Translations under genes and position numbers: made by a program
NCBI GenBank assembly: GCA_036346395.1
Contig: CM070599.1
Span: 34,339,232-34,403,231, forward strand
Direction of reading: 5' to 3'
Length of the DNA stretch: 64,000 bases
Origin: Hsuehochloa calcarea
Taxonomy: Eukaryota; Streptophyta; Magnoliopsida; Poales; Poaceae
Shown here: piece after piece, positions 21,887-33,300 of the stretch
Layout: the number at the start of each line of letters is the position of its first letter
How positions within the stretch are numbered: position 1 is the stretch's first letter
Notes under the pieces: generated by a model
Databases searched by the model: none
Told to the model about the DNA's origin: nothing
What the model saw: only the letters and a program-made list of their open reading frames with translations

Positions 21887-24040
21887 TCATCCTCTCCTTT
21901 CTTTCAATCTTGGCTCTACGGAAGCAGAACTCAACAATATGGCCATCTTTCTTGCAGAAGGTGCAATGGTACTTGACCTTTTGAGGATTCTGACCTGATG
22001 AAGCAGAAGCACCTGTCTTGCTAGAAAGAGTTTGGGCAAAACCTGCAGATCTATAGACAACCTTAGATGGCTTAAGGGGTTATACCTCAAACAGGCCACT
22101 CTCAACAACTCTTACAATCTTAGGTGGATGGTTCTTGGAATGCTCTAGGGAATTAAAAACTAAGCCACTATTCTTCATACTCACTTTAGATTGGTCAAGA
22201 ATCATGTTGATGTTCTTCTTCCCACTAGTAAACCTCTCAAGAGTCACTTTGAGGTAATCGTTCTCTTTGGCTAGATTCTCACATATAACACACTCTCTTG
22301 ACTTGATTGCCTCATCATACTTACTCTTAAGAAAAGCTACTTCAACTTTCAAAGCCTCACAAGACACACAATAGGTACCCCTAATCCTATTCAACTGCAC
22401 CTTAAATTTGTCTCTAAAAGCCTCTTGTATCTTATCAACAATTGTTTCAATTTCAGCACGCAAGACACAACAAGTAGAGTCAATAACTTTCTTGGAAGCA
22501 GTAATGGTCATAGATTTTTTAATTTTAGCTTTTTCTTCTAGTGTCTTGTTTAGATCTCCATTTTCAATTGTGAGCTTAGGACAATTCTCACAAGATGCAG
22601 ATTTAGAGTAAAGAATCATTTCTGTCATCTCTTTTATTTTAATATTATTATTCTCACAATGAGAGCAAGTGTGACTAGCATCAAATTTCTGCGATTCTTT
22701 CATAGCGCTATCCAATGTTAAATCAAGCAAAGTACAGTTTGAGCAAGATAAAGGGATAGCATCTACAGCAGTCATATCAAGAGAAATGACATCCATGCAA
22801 ACAGGACTAGACTTGAGAGATTCTAGTTCATCAAGAGCATCTTTCAATTGATTCACAAAAGAGAAAAGAGCATATTTTAAGCTTGTCAATTCATTAAGAA
22901 AACTAGTGCAGGAATCACAAATATCATCAGGATTAATGGGTTTGAGCCTAACAACTTCTAGGTTGAAGTTATCAATCATAGTGTCATGTTTCTTAATCAA
23001 TTTAGCTTGCTTATGCAGTTTCTGTTCATCAAGAACCAAAGCATATTTCATATCAGCAAGTGAAGGACATACCCATCGGGATCTCTGAAAGGATCGTCGT
23101 CGTTAGAGGAGTCGATGTCGTGGATGTCCCTGGCCATGAAACACATGCCGGTGAAGTCCTGAGCCTTCTTCTTGCCACGGAAGTCATCCTCGTCGTACTC
23201 CGTCTCCGAGTCCACATCGCTCATGTTAACATTCTCAAGAGCGGCAAGGACCCGGCTGACGAACTTGCGATAGTTTGTCTTCTTGGGTCTCGCATCCCTA
23301 GCTTGAGGACGCCTCCGAGAGTCCTTCTCCTCCTTGCCCTTCAGCTTGGGGCACTTGGAGCGAATGTGGTTTGGCTCACCACACTCAAAGCATGTGACAG
23401 GGCCACCTCTCCTTCTGTTCCTCACCTTGTTGTAAACTCTCGAGAATTTGGTGGATAGGAGGGCTAAATCATCCTCATGTAGTTTCTCTAGTTGCTCATC
23501 GCTCAAAGAATGCAAAGCTGATAAAGAAAAATCAGATGAGCTAAAATCCAAAGAATCAGATGAACTACCCTTAGATGGGTCGACCACTAAAGCCATCGAC
23601 TCTGTCTTGGGGAGACGCGAGATGAAATCAATCTCATGCGTCTTCAACCTCGAGTACAGTTTATCCATGGTAAGCTCACTCATGATAGTGTTGTCATTGA
23701 TGGATGTGATCTTCATTCCCCAAACCTTCACATCAAGAGCACCTAAAAGCTGGCGTGCGTTCTCAGACTCAGAGAAAATAAGGTCAACAACGCGAAGATC
23801 ATGAAGGATCTTAGAAAACCTTCCCCACAGCTCATCTAGAGACTCACCAGACCTTTGCTCGATCTTGGAGTATATTTTCTTGAGCTGGTTCTGTCTCACT
23901 TCCTTGATCGCAGTGGAGCCCTCGTGGTAATCACAGAGAGTCGCGCAGATCTCATGAGCGGACCTCAAATGAGCAACACGCTCAAACTCGGATCGGCTAA
24001 GGCCTTGGATCGTAATTGGCCTTGATGTCCACGGAGTGGA
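21887..24040 (-). pseudogene. copia-1 gag region with two zinc knuckles
   Basis: Frames at 24076-23048, 23051-22080 and 22108-21887 encode a long gag-like protein. Visible motifs are LSRSEFERVAHLRSAHE and CDYHEGS of the retrotransposon gag (UBN2-type) domain, a CCHC knuckle CFECGEPNHIRSKCP, a coiled-coil-rich middle with many Cys-X2-Cys pairs, and a second CCHC, CTFCKKDGHIVEFC. Frame breaks lie at each junction. The N-terminal part is displaced: further gag sequence reappears at about 24505-24760, beyond a 0.5-kb LTR-like insertion. Confidence 0.75.
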
Positions 24041-24505
24041 AACTTGTGTAAGTCCCATTAATTCCAATATGGGCATGTAAGACCTACCATTACAATGTAG
24101 GCGCTGACATTCCGTATGAAACGTTCTTCATACGGATTTGGATCCCCGCTCTTGGTTAAGAGCGGCTTAAGTGAACACCGACGGGTGTGTCACTAGTTAT
24201 ACCGTAGATAAACATGTGGAAAGTCCATTCTCCTTCAATGCATTCATTCATTCATACCATGCTTTCTTAAATTCATGAAGTAAATGATGTACTTGGTAGA
24301 TTGTTTCAATTCAAGTGTTCTATGTGAATGTATATGTTGTGCTTATTGAGTTTCGACTCACTCTTGCTTTTATTTATTTTTAGGTGAATTCAAAGGAAAC
24401 AGCTTGCTAGCGGGAGGGTGTAGTCCAAGACGCTCCTTGCACATGAATAAATGAATCATTCGTTAAAGTTCTATTTACATATCTTCGCTTTTATTTATAA
24501 CGAAT
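24040..24505 (+). mobile_element. Inserted gypsy-like LTR fragment inside copia-1 gag
   Basis: The copia-1 gag reading frame breaks off near 24040 and resumes near 24505. The intervening sequence is unlike copia-1. It resembles the downstream part of the long LTRs of rice Atlantys/RIRE-type gypsy elements (for example AATTCCAATATGGGCATG and TTGAGTTTCGACTCACTC). This family likeness is from memory and needs a library search. No clean target duplication was found, so the insertion is either degraded or a recombination product. Confidence 0.5.
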
Positions 24506-24798
24506 GGACTGAAAGTTTGAGCCTTGCTATTGGCCTCCACATCCGAGTGATGATCTGATGAAGACAATATATGGATTTTTGACTTTAAGCCATACGTCAT
24601 CGGTGACACAATATATGGATTTTTGACTTTAAGCCAAATTCGTGCTCTTGAGCCTCGATGTAGGCTGCATGCGTGCCTTTTAGTAAGCAAAATCAACTCT
24701 ATCGAAAATATATGGTTTGGTCTAATACTTGTCGATCGCCATGGCTCCAAAGACCAGGTTAAGATCTATGAGAATAGCTAACAGGGCTTTGATACCAC
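24505..24798 (-). pseudogene. copia-1 gag N-terminus, leader and primer-binding site
   Basis: The - strand encodes a repeated gag motif WLKVKNPYIV (two copies, about 62 bp apart, 24541-24640) and a start-like ATG near 24742. A 12-bp primer-binding site (24786-24797) reads TGGTATCAAAGC on the - strand, one change from the usual copia initiator-Met tRNA site. The 5' LTR starts directly to its right. Confidence 0.75.
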
Positions 24799-27700
24799 TG
24801 TAGGACCGAAAAGGCAACGAGGAGAATGAATAGACGAAATATCGATGTTTCTTATGTGAAGGCGATGATCATTGTCCGAAGTCGCTGCCCCATGTATTCA
24901 AGTTGTTGACTTCGCAATACAATGTCACGGAAAAATTTCAAGTCGGGCTGTGGCATTAGCAAAAGAAGGCAAACCATTGTCGCAAAATATGTCACCAAAA
25001 TAACAAAAGGTAATGTTGACTTTGGTAACCAAAGATCAAGATAGAAGCCACCAAGATCGCCATCGAGTGTTTTTGAGTGTGGTAAGCAAGACCACTATGC
25101 CAAGAGATGCCCCGCAGCGCCAAGCTTCAACCTCAAGGAGGATAGTCGCTCTACCAGAGGGTGAATAGGCGCTTTCTTGATTTATGTTTTAATCAAATTC
25201 AACACGAACTTTTCTCCAATAGCTAAGAAGCAAGCTAAGAAGATCGATAAATGTTATCAGAGGAAGCCTTGATTGCGGAATCAGATTATGCCCTTGTCAT
25301 TAAAGAGGAGGGTGAATAGGCGCTTTCTTGATTTATGTTTTAATCAAATTCAACACGAACTTTTCTCCAATAGCTATGAAAGCTAAGAACCTTTAATCAA
25401 ATTCAAGAGAAGCCTTTTGCGGAATAGCTATGAAAGCTAAGAAGATCAAGAAATGAAGCAAAACAACCAAAATATAGAGATTAAACTCACTGGGCCCAAG
25501 TGAAGAGCGGCCGTTACCGTGAAAGCCGGTTGAATCTTGCGTTAGTGCAAGAGTATATTTGTTGATCTCCGAGTTAAACCGATGCTAGAAAAAAAACCAA
25601 AAGATTAGAGTTTTATCATCACCTTCATAAGGAGGTAAAGCGACCTATTCCAAGCGAGCCGAATGATCCACAAATCAATGATCGACTAGTATGTCAAAGG
25701 CCGAAATCGTGAGACCGCCCCGACCAAAAACAGAGCATGGGTTTTCCCAAACCAAAACGAAAATCGGTGTAACTTTTGATTCATTGGATGAAATTTGACC
25801 AAATTTAGAACACACCAGTCCTAAGGATATCTGGAACCTATTCCAAGCAACGGCCGTCGGATCTCGTCAAAGTTTTGACCTTTTTCTATTTTATCGAAGG
25901 AGGGTTAAAAAAGCGAGCAAAATGAAAAACTTGATCCAAAACTTGCTCGTGGGAGATTGATGATCTATATGATCCTAGAAGTGTTCCCACACGTAATAGC
26001 AAGGTAAATGAGGTCAAGAGACCAATAAAAACAACCGGATCAAGGAAGCACCAAAACCATCAAAAGAGAAGGAAAAATTTTTGTGTATTTTCTTGGATTT
26101 TTCTGATTTTATTTGCTATTTATTTGACCTCTTTGAATTTCCATCCATTTCTTAAATCGAAATTCAAGTGTTATTCTAATTTCCTTGTGGGCCAATTTGG
26201 CTCGCCCACTTCTCCTCCTCTCTCCTCCGGTCCAACACCGCCCTTCCCACCTCCTTCGACCCGATCGCGCCTACCACCTCCATTTCGCCTACCGAGCCCA
26301 GCCGCTAAACCCTAATGCCACCCGGGTCACCCGTCAGCCACCGCCAGATCTCCCAGCCCACAAGTCACCGTCGCCGCTTCAACGCGTAGCCGACGCTGAA
26401 CTCCGGCCATCGCTTGAGTCGTGGTCGACCTCGACTCGCCTCGCACGCCGGGAGTCCGCCTCGCGACGCACGCCGAGGCACTATAAAGCCGCCACCTTGC
26501 GCGCAGATCCGCTGCCCGACTCCCGCCTCGCGCTCCTAGCTTTCCCTCCGCTGAGACCTCGCCAACCGCGCCGCCGGGTTGATCTTCTTCGTGACCGGGC
26601 ACCGCCAACTTCTTCCGCTTCTCCGCTGAGGCCTCCCGAGCCGGCTGCCGGGCCACCTTAGTCGCGCCGCCCTCCTCCTTCGTGTGTCGCCACCATCGGA
26701 CCTCCTCGCCTTCCATCGCCACAAGACTCATCTTCAACGACTCCGCCGCTTCAAAGCCGCTTCGCCACTTCCCAGAAGCTCCGCCGCAAGGGACACCACC
26801 ATCGTGATCCTCGTGACGTTCTACCCGGCTCCCTTCCCATCTCCGGCGCGCCACATCGCTATCATCGCCGACACCGAGCATGCGCCCGCTTTTTCGCTGC
26901 TGCCGGCGACACGCCGATTTCCGCCGCTGTCGCTATTACCAAGACCTCGCGCTCGCCGCTCTATTTTGGTGGTTTCGCGCCGTCGCGACTGCAACTCCGG
27001 CGAGCAAGAAGCCCGAAGCGCCGCCAGACCACCGGTTCGCGGCTCGTGTGCTTTGCCAATGCCACGCCACCCGCCACCTCATTGCCACGCATCGACCTAT
27101 CCTTGCCATCTCAAGATTCGTGTGCACGTGGTCGCATTGTCATCGCCATGTGGCAGACCTATCCAAACCCTAAACCCAGTGCTGAGTGGACATGGTTCTC
27201 CATGGACCAAGTCATTTACACATGGGCCCCGTTTGATAGTGCACTGTTATGTGAACCATGTGCACGGTGGACCCAAGCCCTAGCTCATGGACTTGGCCTA
27301 TAGACCGTGGGTCCCACCCGCCACCCTCTCGCTTTTTCCCGATTTATTTTAATTCAGATTTGACGACGACATCACCGACGTCATTATTCTGGATTTTTCA
27401 ATAGAAAAATAATTCCAAAATTTCGAAATTCCAATTTACGTTATTTTCTTTAGATTGGATCTTCCAGAGGCCATATCTTTTGCATCCGAATTCCGATTGA
27501 ACCCATTCAAATTTCTACATTCATCTAAATTCAATATCTATCTTCCAGTACCATTCAATTTCAATTTGGAGTTTATTTGATTTGTCTTTTGAATTTAGTT
27601 GTTTTTGCATTTTCTTTATCGTTAGACGTTGAAGTACCGTAATCGCTCAAGGAGCTAAAGATCAAGGAAGTAGAAGATTGAAGATAAATAAAGACCATCA

Positions 27701-29470
27701 TTGCTATAGCAAGGCAAGTTATACCTTTGATCATGTTGAACCCAGCCAAAATACTTTGTTTCAATGTATTGCATTCTATTTCAAGTATTTATTTAAATGC
27801 TTTTGGGATAATTATTAATCCAATTTGATATATCCACCTTGTCTATCATGTATGCCATGATCTTTTGTCACCCTAGGTTGGTTCATTATTAGTTGGTATT
27901 ATCGTAGCACCAACGTGGGTTGGTTAGATACGATTAGATCGCTTAGCCATGCCACGAGTCATCATTTCATCCGAGTCGCAATTATAAACTTGACTAAGTG
28001 ATTATGGAACCTGTGGAGAAACTGTGTGTGTGTGGTGCTATTACTCGTTGATGGCATGTGAAAAACACAAGGAGACTCATCTTTGAATAATCATCCATAG
28101 ATTGATTCTTGGTATTTGCTATTGATTATAGCCACTCCCTCAAGGTGGATAAGAGTTCAATCCATGAGCACACACCCAACACATCTCTCTCAAGCCTAAG
28201 CCTCACCTCTCCTCTCTAAACCCTAAAACCAACTAGAGTTTGGCCAATGAAGTGCTTGAAGGTTATTAGATGATATGACCCCATATATATAGTGAGGCCT
28301 AGTCTTCTAGAAGATTTCACTTAATGGGCTCCGTTAAGGCCCAATACAACTAAAAGGGAAGGACACATAGCAAGGAAAACGCTTGCAAGATAAAATCGGC
28401 TTCACTATTAAGCGCCATCTTCATCTTCGATTGACCTAAACCGCTTCTCCAAGCGCTGTGGTTTAGTCAAGAGTCACAAATGCGATATTTGGTGAAATTA
28501 CCAAAATACCCCTTCTCGATTCTTCTCTATGGACCGAGTCAAGATGGATGAAGCAATCGCTTCACGTGTAGGTTGATCAGTGGCTCTCATCATGTCGGTA
28601 AGTCTCTCCCGTCCGAATCCCATCGGAACCTCCGAGGCACTTGCACCGACCCCCGCGCCGCTTGATCCAACCAGCTACAACAAACTGCCCGATCGATCCA
28701 TCTTGTCCATTCTGCGACATGCTTGAGTCACACGACCTCACCCGACATCCATTATCATTCTGGACCTCAGCTCTCCAAGCTTAGTCCCGATCCTCCTCGC
28801 TGTTGACCGTCGTTGACCTGCAAGCCACCTGCACAGCAATAGACCAAGAAATCATCTTCAGGAACAAGTTCTTCACAACTTGACCCCACGTTAGCTCAAA
28901 ATATGCAATATGCAACATTAAAGCATTGAAACTCATGCACTAAACATAACCAAAACACAACGCCGCCAATATGGCCGACGAACAAGTGGAAACCGGTCTG
29001 ACCTCCATACCTGGTCGGTCTGACCGATTTCAAACTGGCCAGACCAATTTGTATGAGCCGGTCAGACCGTCCAAAAGGACTTAGCCAAAATTCCACCTGG
29101 AAATCCGAGAACTCTCTGGAATTTTCAAATGAATATAACTTTTGACTGGAAGCTCCAAAAATTATGAGACCAAGTGTAGGAGACTCCCCTCTCTTGCCTA
29201 CACACTCTATTTTTGGCATAGCTCCAAACTCACTCAAAAGTCCTGGCCGGTCGAGACCGCTTGCTTGCCGTCGGACCGCCACACGGTCGGTCGACCCCGT
29301 CTTGCCAGTCGGCCGCCACGGCCGATCGCCACATGATCACCCGGCCCGACCGCTTGAGGTCTGAACATCATTGGAGTTTTTCCGAAAACGTGAGATTCGG
29401 CAAACCCACAACGTCATTGCCACTTGACTCATCATCCTAAGATCATGTACATATCCCCACGATATCCACA
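24799..29470 (-). mobile_element. copia-1 5' LTR, expanded to 4.7 kb by insertions
   Basis: The LTR is bounded by TGTAGGACCG at 24799 (next to the primer-binding site) and GATATCCACA at 29470. Normal LTRs of this family are about 1.9 kb (see 12110-14000). The extra length comes from several sources: a gag zinc-knuckle fragment (FECGKQDHYAKRCP, + strand, about 25080-25125), a direct repeat of about 150 bp (units at 25156 and 25309), a gypsy-like LTR segment (26.1-28.1 kb), and a shrunken antisense gag piece (about 28355-28480). The outer 1 kb (28480-29470) matches the 3' LTR at 16011-16858, including the CGGTC-GACCG cluster at 28990-29360. Confidence 0.7.
26110..28090 (+). mobile_element. Gypsy-like LTR segment nested in the copia-1 LTR
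   Basis: A 2-kb block of distinct composition interrupts the copia LTR: first GC-rich and proline/arginine-frame-rich (26.2-27.2 kb), then AT-rich. Near 27870-28060 the sequence (TTTTGTCACCCTAGGTTGG, GCTTAGCCATGCCACGAG) resembles LTRs of rice RIRE3/RIRE8/Atlantys-type gypsy elements by memory. The open frames in the GC-rich part have no domain content and are not called genes. Ends are approximate and no target duplication was identified. Confidence 0.5.
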
Positions 29471-30330
29471 TCATTTCTTTTCTTCTTTCCCGCACCGCAT
29501 GCCTCACTCCGTGCCCCTGCCCCCCACTCTCTCTTCGTCATCTTCTTCGCCTCTTCGGTTCTTTCTTCCCCAGTCCAGACACCAGGCCGACAAGCTCCTC
29601 CCCCAATCCGCCTCCCACTGCCGTGCCGGCACCCGCACCACCCTCCACGTGTTGCTGCCTTCCACCCTCCCCAACAGGCCAAGACCCCAAGGCCCTGGCG
29701 GCGGCCAAGATGGATCCGCAGCGACCTCCTCCGCGTTACACCACCACCTCGATGCCCCCCTAGCCCGAGGCGCTCCCGCCCGGCTGGCCCGTTTCACACT
29801 GAGTTGCAACGGCCGTGTGCCGACACGGCCCGACGGTGGCACGGTGAGTCAACGTGTCGTGTTGGGCCTCGTCGACAGGTGTTTATACTAGTATCCGTGC
29901 TGGCCGCCGTGGCCCGCGGCCCATCGTGCCCGAGCCGTGCGACTCCCACCTCTAACGTTGCATCAGGCAGCACCGTAGCATGTAGTACTTACTTTTCGTA
30001 TACTTAGTTCACTAGCCTGCATGTGCCACTAGTTCACTACCTAGCTACTGTTCGTATAAGTACAGACCTGCTGCTTCAGCATTTCCCCCCTGTCCGAGAA
30101 AGGATCATTTTCCCCACTTCTTCCCAGTCCCCACCCCCCACACCCTCACACCGACCCAGGATGCAGCGCTACCCCGAAGCTATTTATCTATAGCTTCCTC
30201 CCCACATCGATCAGCTTGCCCCCAACAATGCTAGCTTTCACTGCCCTGATCAGAAGAATCTAGTCAAGCCACCACTGTTCGGTCTTGAAAATTAACCACT
30301 GACAAATACAGGCACTCGATCTCCAGTACA
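29471..30330 (+). promoter_or_regulatory. Promoter/5' UTR region of the BBM-like gene
   Basis: Only about 860 bp separate the copia-1 LTR end from the BBM-like start codon. A TATA-like TATTTATCTATAG lies at 30181-30193, about 140 bp before the ATG, after a C-rich stretch (30090-30160). At 29930-29955 a sequence ending CCCACCTCTA looks like one end of a hAT element, but no partner end was found. No other gene is supported here. Confidence 0.5.
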
Positions 30331-33300
30331 ATGGCTTCTGCAAACAACTGGTTAGGCTTCTCGCTCTCCGACCAAGGGAACTCACAGCCTCACCAGAACG
30401 GTTCGCCCCCTGCCGCCGCCGTCAACATCTCCGTCGCAGGCGACTTCTATGGCCTGTCATCCCAGTCGGCGCCGGATGCGCACCTCGGCATGCCGGGCCT
30501 ACGGGGCGACGCGTCCTACGGCGTCGACATGGATCCCTTCAACAGAGGCACCCAGGAAACCCAAGGTGAGCTTATGAGCCACCGTGTAGTAGTACTTTTG
30601 CATACTTGTCTCTAACTTACCGGGCCGGCCTAGCTCAGTTGTTGGGAGGTGTGGGGGATGTTTGAGACCTTTTTTTGGTTCGGGTTCGGATTTAGGTGTC
30701 TATTTCTTCTTAGTATCTATTTCTTCTTAATTAAATCGATACTTAGTTCTTCTAGGTATCCAAAAAAATATACTTGTCTCTAAGTTTTGATATTGGATCA
30801 TTGGATGTGCTTGGAGATTGGGCAATGAGAGGGTTGAACTACAACGGCGGCTCCTCCGAACTCTCGATGATCGTCGGCTCGAGCTGCGGGAGGACGACGG
30901 TGGACGACGGAGAGGGGCCGAAGCTCGAGGACTTCCTTGGAGGCAACTCCTCCGACCACCAAGATCAAGCCGGCGGCTACTTGTTTTCCAGAGGCGCAAT
31001 TGGCGATGCAGCTGGTGCTCACAGCAACGGCGGAGGCGGCACCATAGGGCGGTCCATGATCAAGACGTGGCTCCGGAACAACCAGGCGGAGCCGCAGACT
31101 GATCAGGAGATGAGCACCGACGCGAGCGAGAACAGCTACGCGTGCTCCGACGCGCTGGGGAGCAGTAACGACGTCGAGGCGGCGAGCTCGCATGGGCAGG
31201 CCGGCCTGGCGCTCTCGATGAGCACGGGGTCGCACTCGCACCTGCCGGTTGTCGCGGCGGGAGGCGGCGCCGTCGCGGCTGCGGGAGGAGCGGAGAGCAC
31301 GTCGTCGGACAGCAAGCGGGTGGATTCGCCGAGCGGCGAGGTGGACGCCGTCCTGAGGAAATCCATCGACACCTTCGGACAAAGGACGTCGATATATCGA
31401 GGTGTAACAAGGTTAGAACAATAGAACATCAATTAACTTGGATCTTTTTGGCTTTTTCTAGTGACGTTCTTTGGCTCCTCTCATTGCTCATTAGTAATTT
31501 ATTTCTATCTTTCTTTCTTTTGACTCGATTAATTGCTCATTAATCTGTTTTTATTCGATGTCATTGATGAGGGACTAGTGTGCTTACTTTGCTGCTGCTC
31601 TGTAACTTCCACTTCACTTAGCCTTTATGTAACACAATGCTTGTAATACAAGGTGATTCTAGCAAAATGTACTACAGTTGACTAACAAAAGGCGGACACA
31701 TATAATCCTTTTGCACAATAAAATTTGTCGTTGATCCTTTTGCACAATATTAAAAGTGTCGCTTTGATCTATCATGTGTAGTGAGCAGAGGCCATATATG
31801 CTTAGTTTCCTCACTGCTGTGCTTATATAGTTATGGCTAAGGAAGTAGGATATTCTACATGTATTTACTGCACTTTTGTTGTCAACAATTATTTTCAGTT
31901 GTCCCTACGCTTGATCATGTTGTCAATTTGCCCTTCAGGCATAGATGGACAGGCCGATATGAGGCTCATCTCTGGGATAACAGCTGTAGGAGAGAAGGGC
32001 GAAGTCGCAAGGGGAGACAAGGTACATATAATCAGATATATAAGTATTTAAATCATTAGATTTCAACTCCCTTTTGCTCCCTTTATGAGATATTCTTACA
32101 CATGCGCTGATTAAGCATTCCGCCTTCTGTTCTGTCGATACTAAACTACTCCTATTGCTTCCGGGAATATATGACACTGCAATACCCATGAGAATGCAGT
32201 TTATCTGGGTAAGAATCAAGAGCTTATACTATTTTTTTGTGCAAGTATTCACCTGCCATATCCATCGATAAAAGTTCTGATGCTAAGTCCTAGAACTTTT
32301 CTTGCTGAACATTTGTGTAGGCGGTTATGACAGAGAAGAAAAGGCAGCTAGGGCTTATGATTTGGCAGCTATAAAATACTGGGGCACAACCACAACAACA
32401 AATTTCCCAGTACGCAAATTCTCCAATTTTGTCCAAATCTCTGTTTGTTTCTACGCGCATGGCCAGTTGTTGATTCTATATTTTTGTTCCTATAATTCTG
32501 CAGGTAAGTACTTACGAAAAGGAGGTAGAGGAAATGAAACATATGACTAGGCAGGAGTACATTGCATACCTTAGGAGGTATTGCTTGATGCATGCTAATT
32601 ATTTTATAGCATCAAATGCTTGGAAGATTGCACTACAGCACGGAAGCACTTTGATCTGTTGGCTAACTGTAACATCCATGATCGTTCAACTGCAGGAATA
32701 GCAGTGGTTTTTCTCGTGGTGCATCAAAATATCGCGGTGTAACTAGGTAATTCTATTATTTACATCGTGTAAAATTTGTAGCCAATCTGAATGCTTCTGG
32801 TTAATTTCTCGCACTATCAATAAGTTGCTCTATTTCAATGATGAAATAGTCAAATTTATATCAATTGACGATTTCTCACAGGCATCATCAGCATGGGAGA
32901 TGGCAAGCAAGGATAGGGAGAGTCGCAGGCAACAAGGATCTCTACCTAGGCACCTTCAGTAAGCCACTTTAACTATCACATAAGAGCAAATTCGCTTGCT
33001 TAATTAGCTAAGATCCTTAAATTAAAGTTCTTACTGTAGTACTGTGATATGCTTTCAAGAACTAAGTCATCAAGCCCTAATTATGTAGGCCATTTCTCGA
33101 AATCTCTATCTCGTAGAACGGAAGATGCATTATTCTATCCTGCCCAGTGGGGCTTAAAATAGTGGAGTACAACATTAATTATGTCCCAAATGTTCCTTTC
33201 CAAGCTTGTGTCTCGGAGCTGTCTGAGGAAACCGGGGCAAGTGGTCAAGAGCCCATTAGAAAACCCTAGCTAGTGCATGCATCGAGTCGCCACAGCTTGC

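Noticed and set aside
26185..27303. Long GC-rich open frames on both strands (Pro/Arg/Ser-rich)
   Set aside because: They lie inside a GC-rich block of a gypsy-like LTR, overlap in several frames on both strands and show no domain or splice structure.
29809..29955. Second hAT element upstream of BBM
   Set aside because: The right end CCCACCTCTA looks like the hAT terminus at 35332, but no matching left terminus or perfect 8-bp duplication was found.
30798..31432. Antisense open frames over BBM exon 2
   Set aside because: High GC content removes stops on the opposite strand. No protein likeness is seen there.
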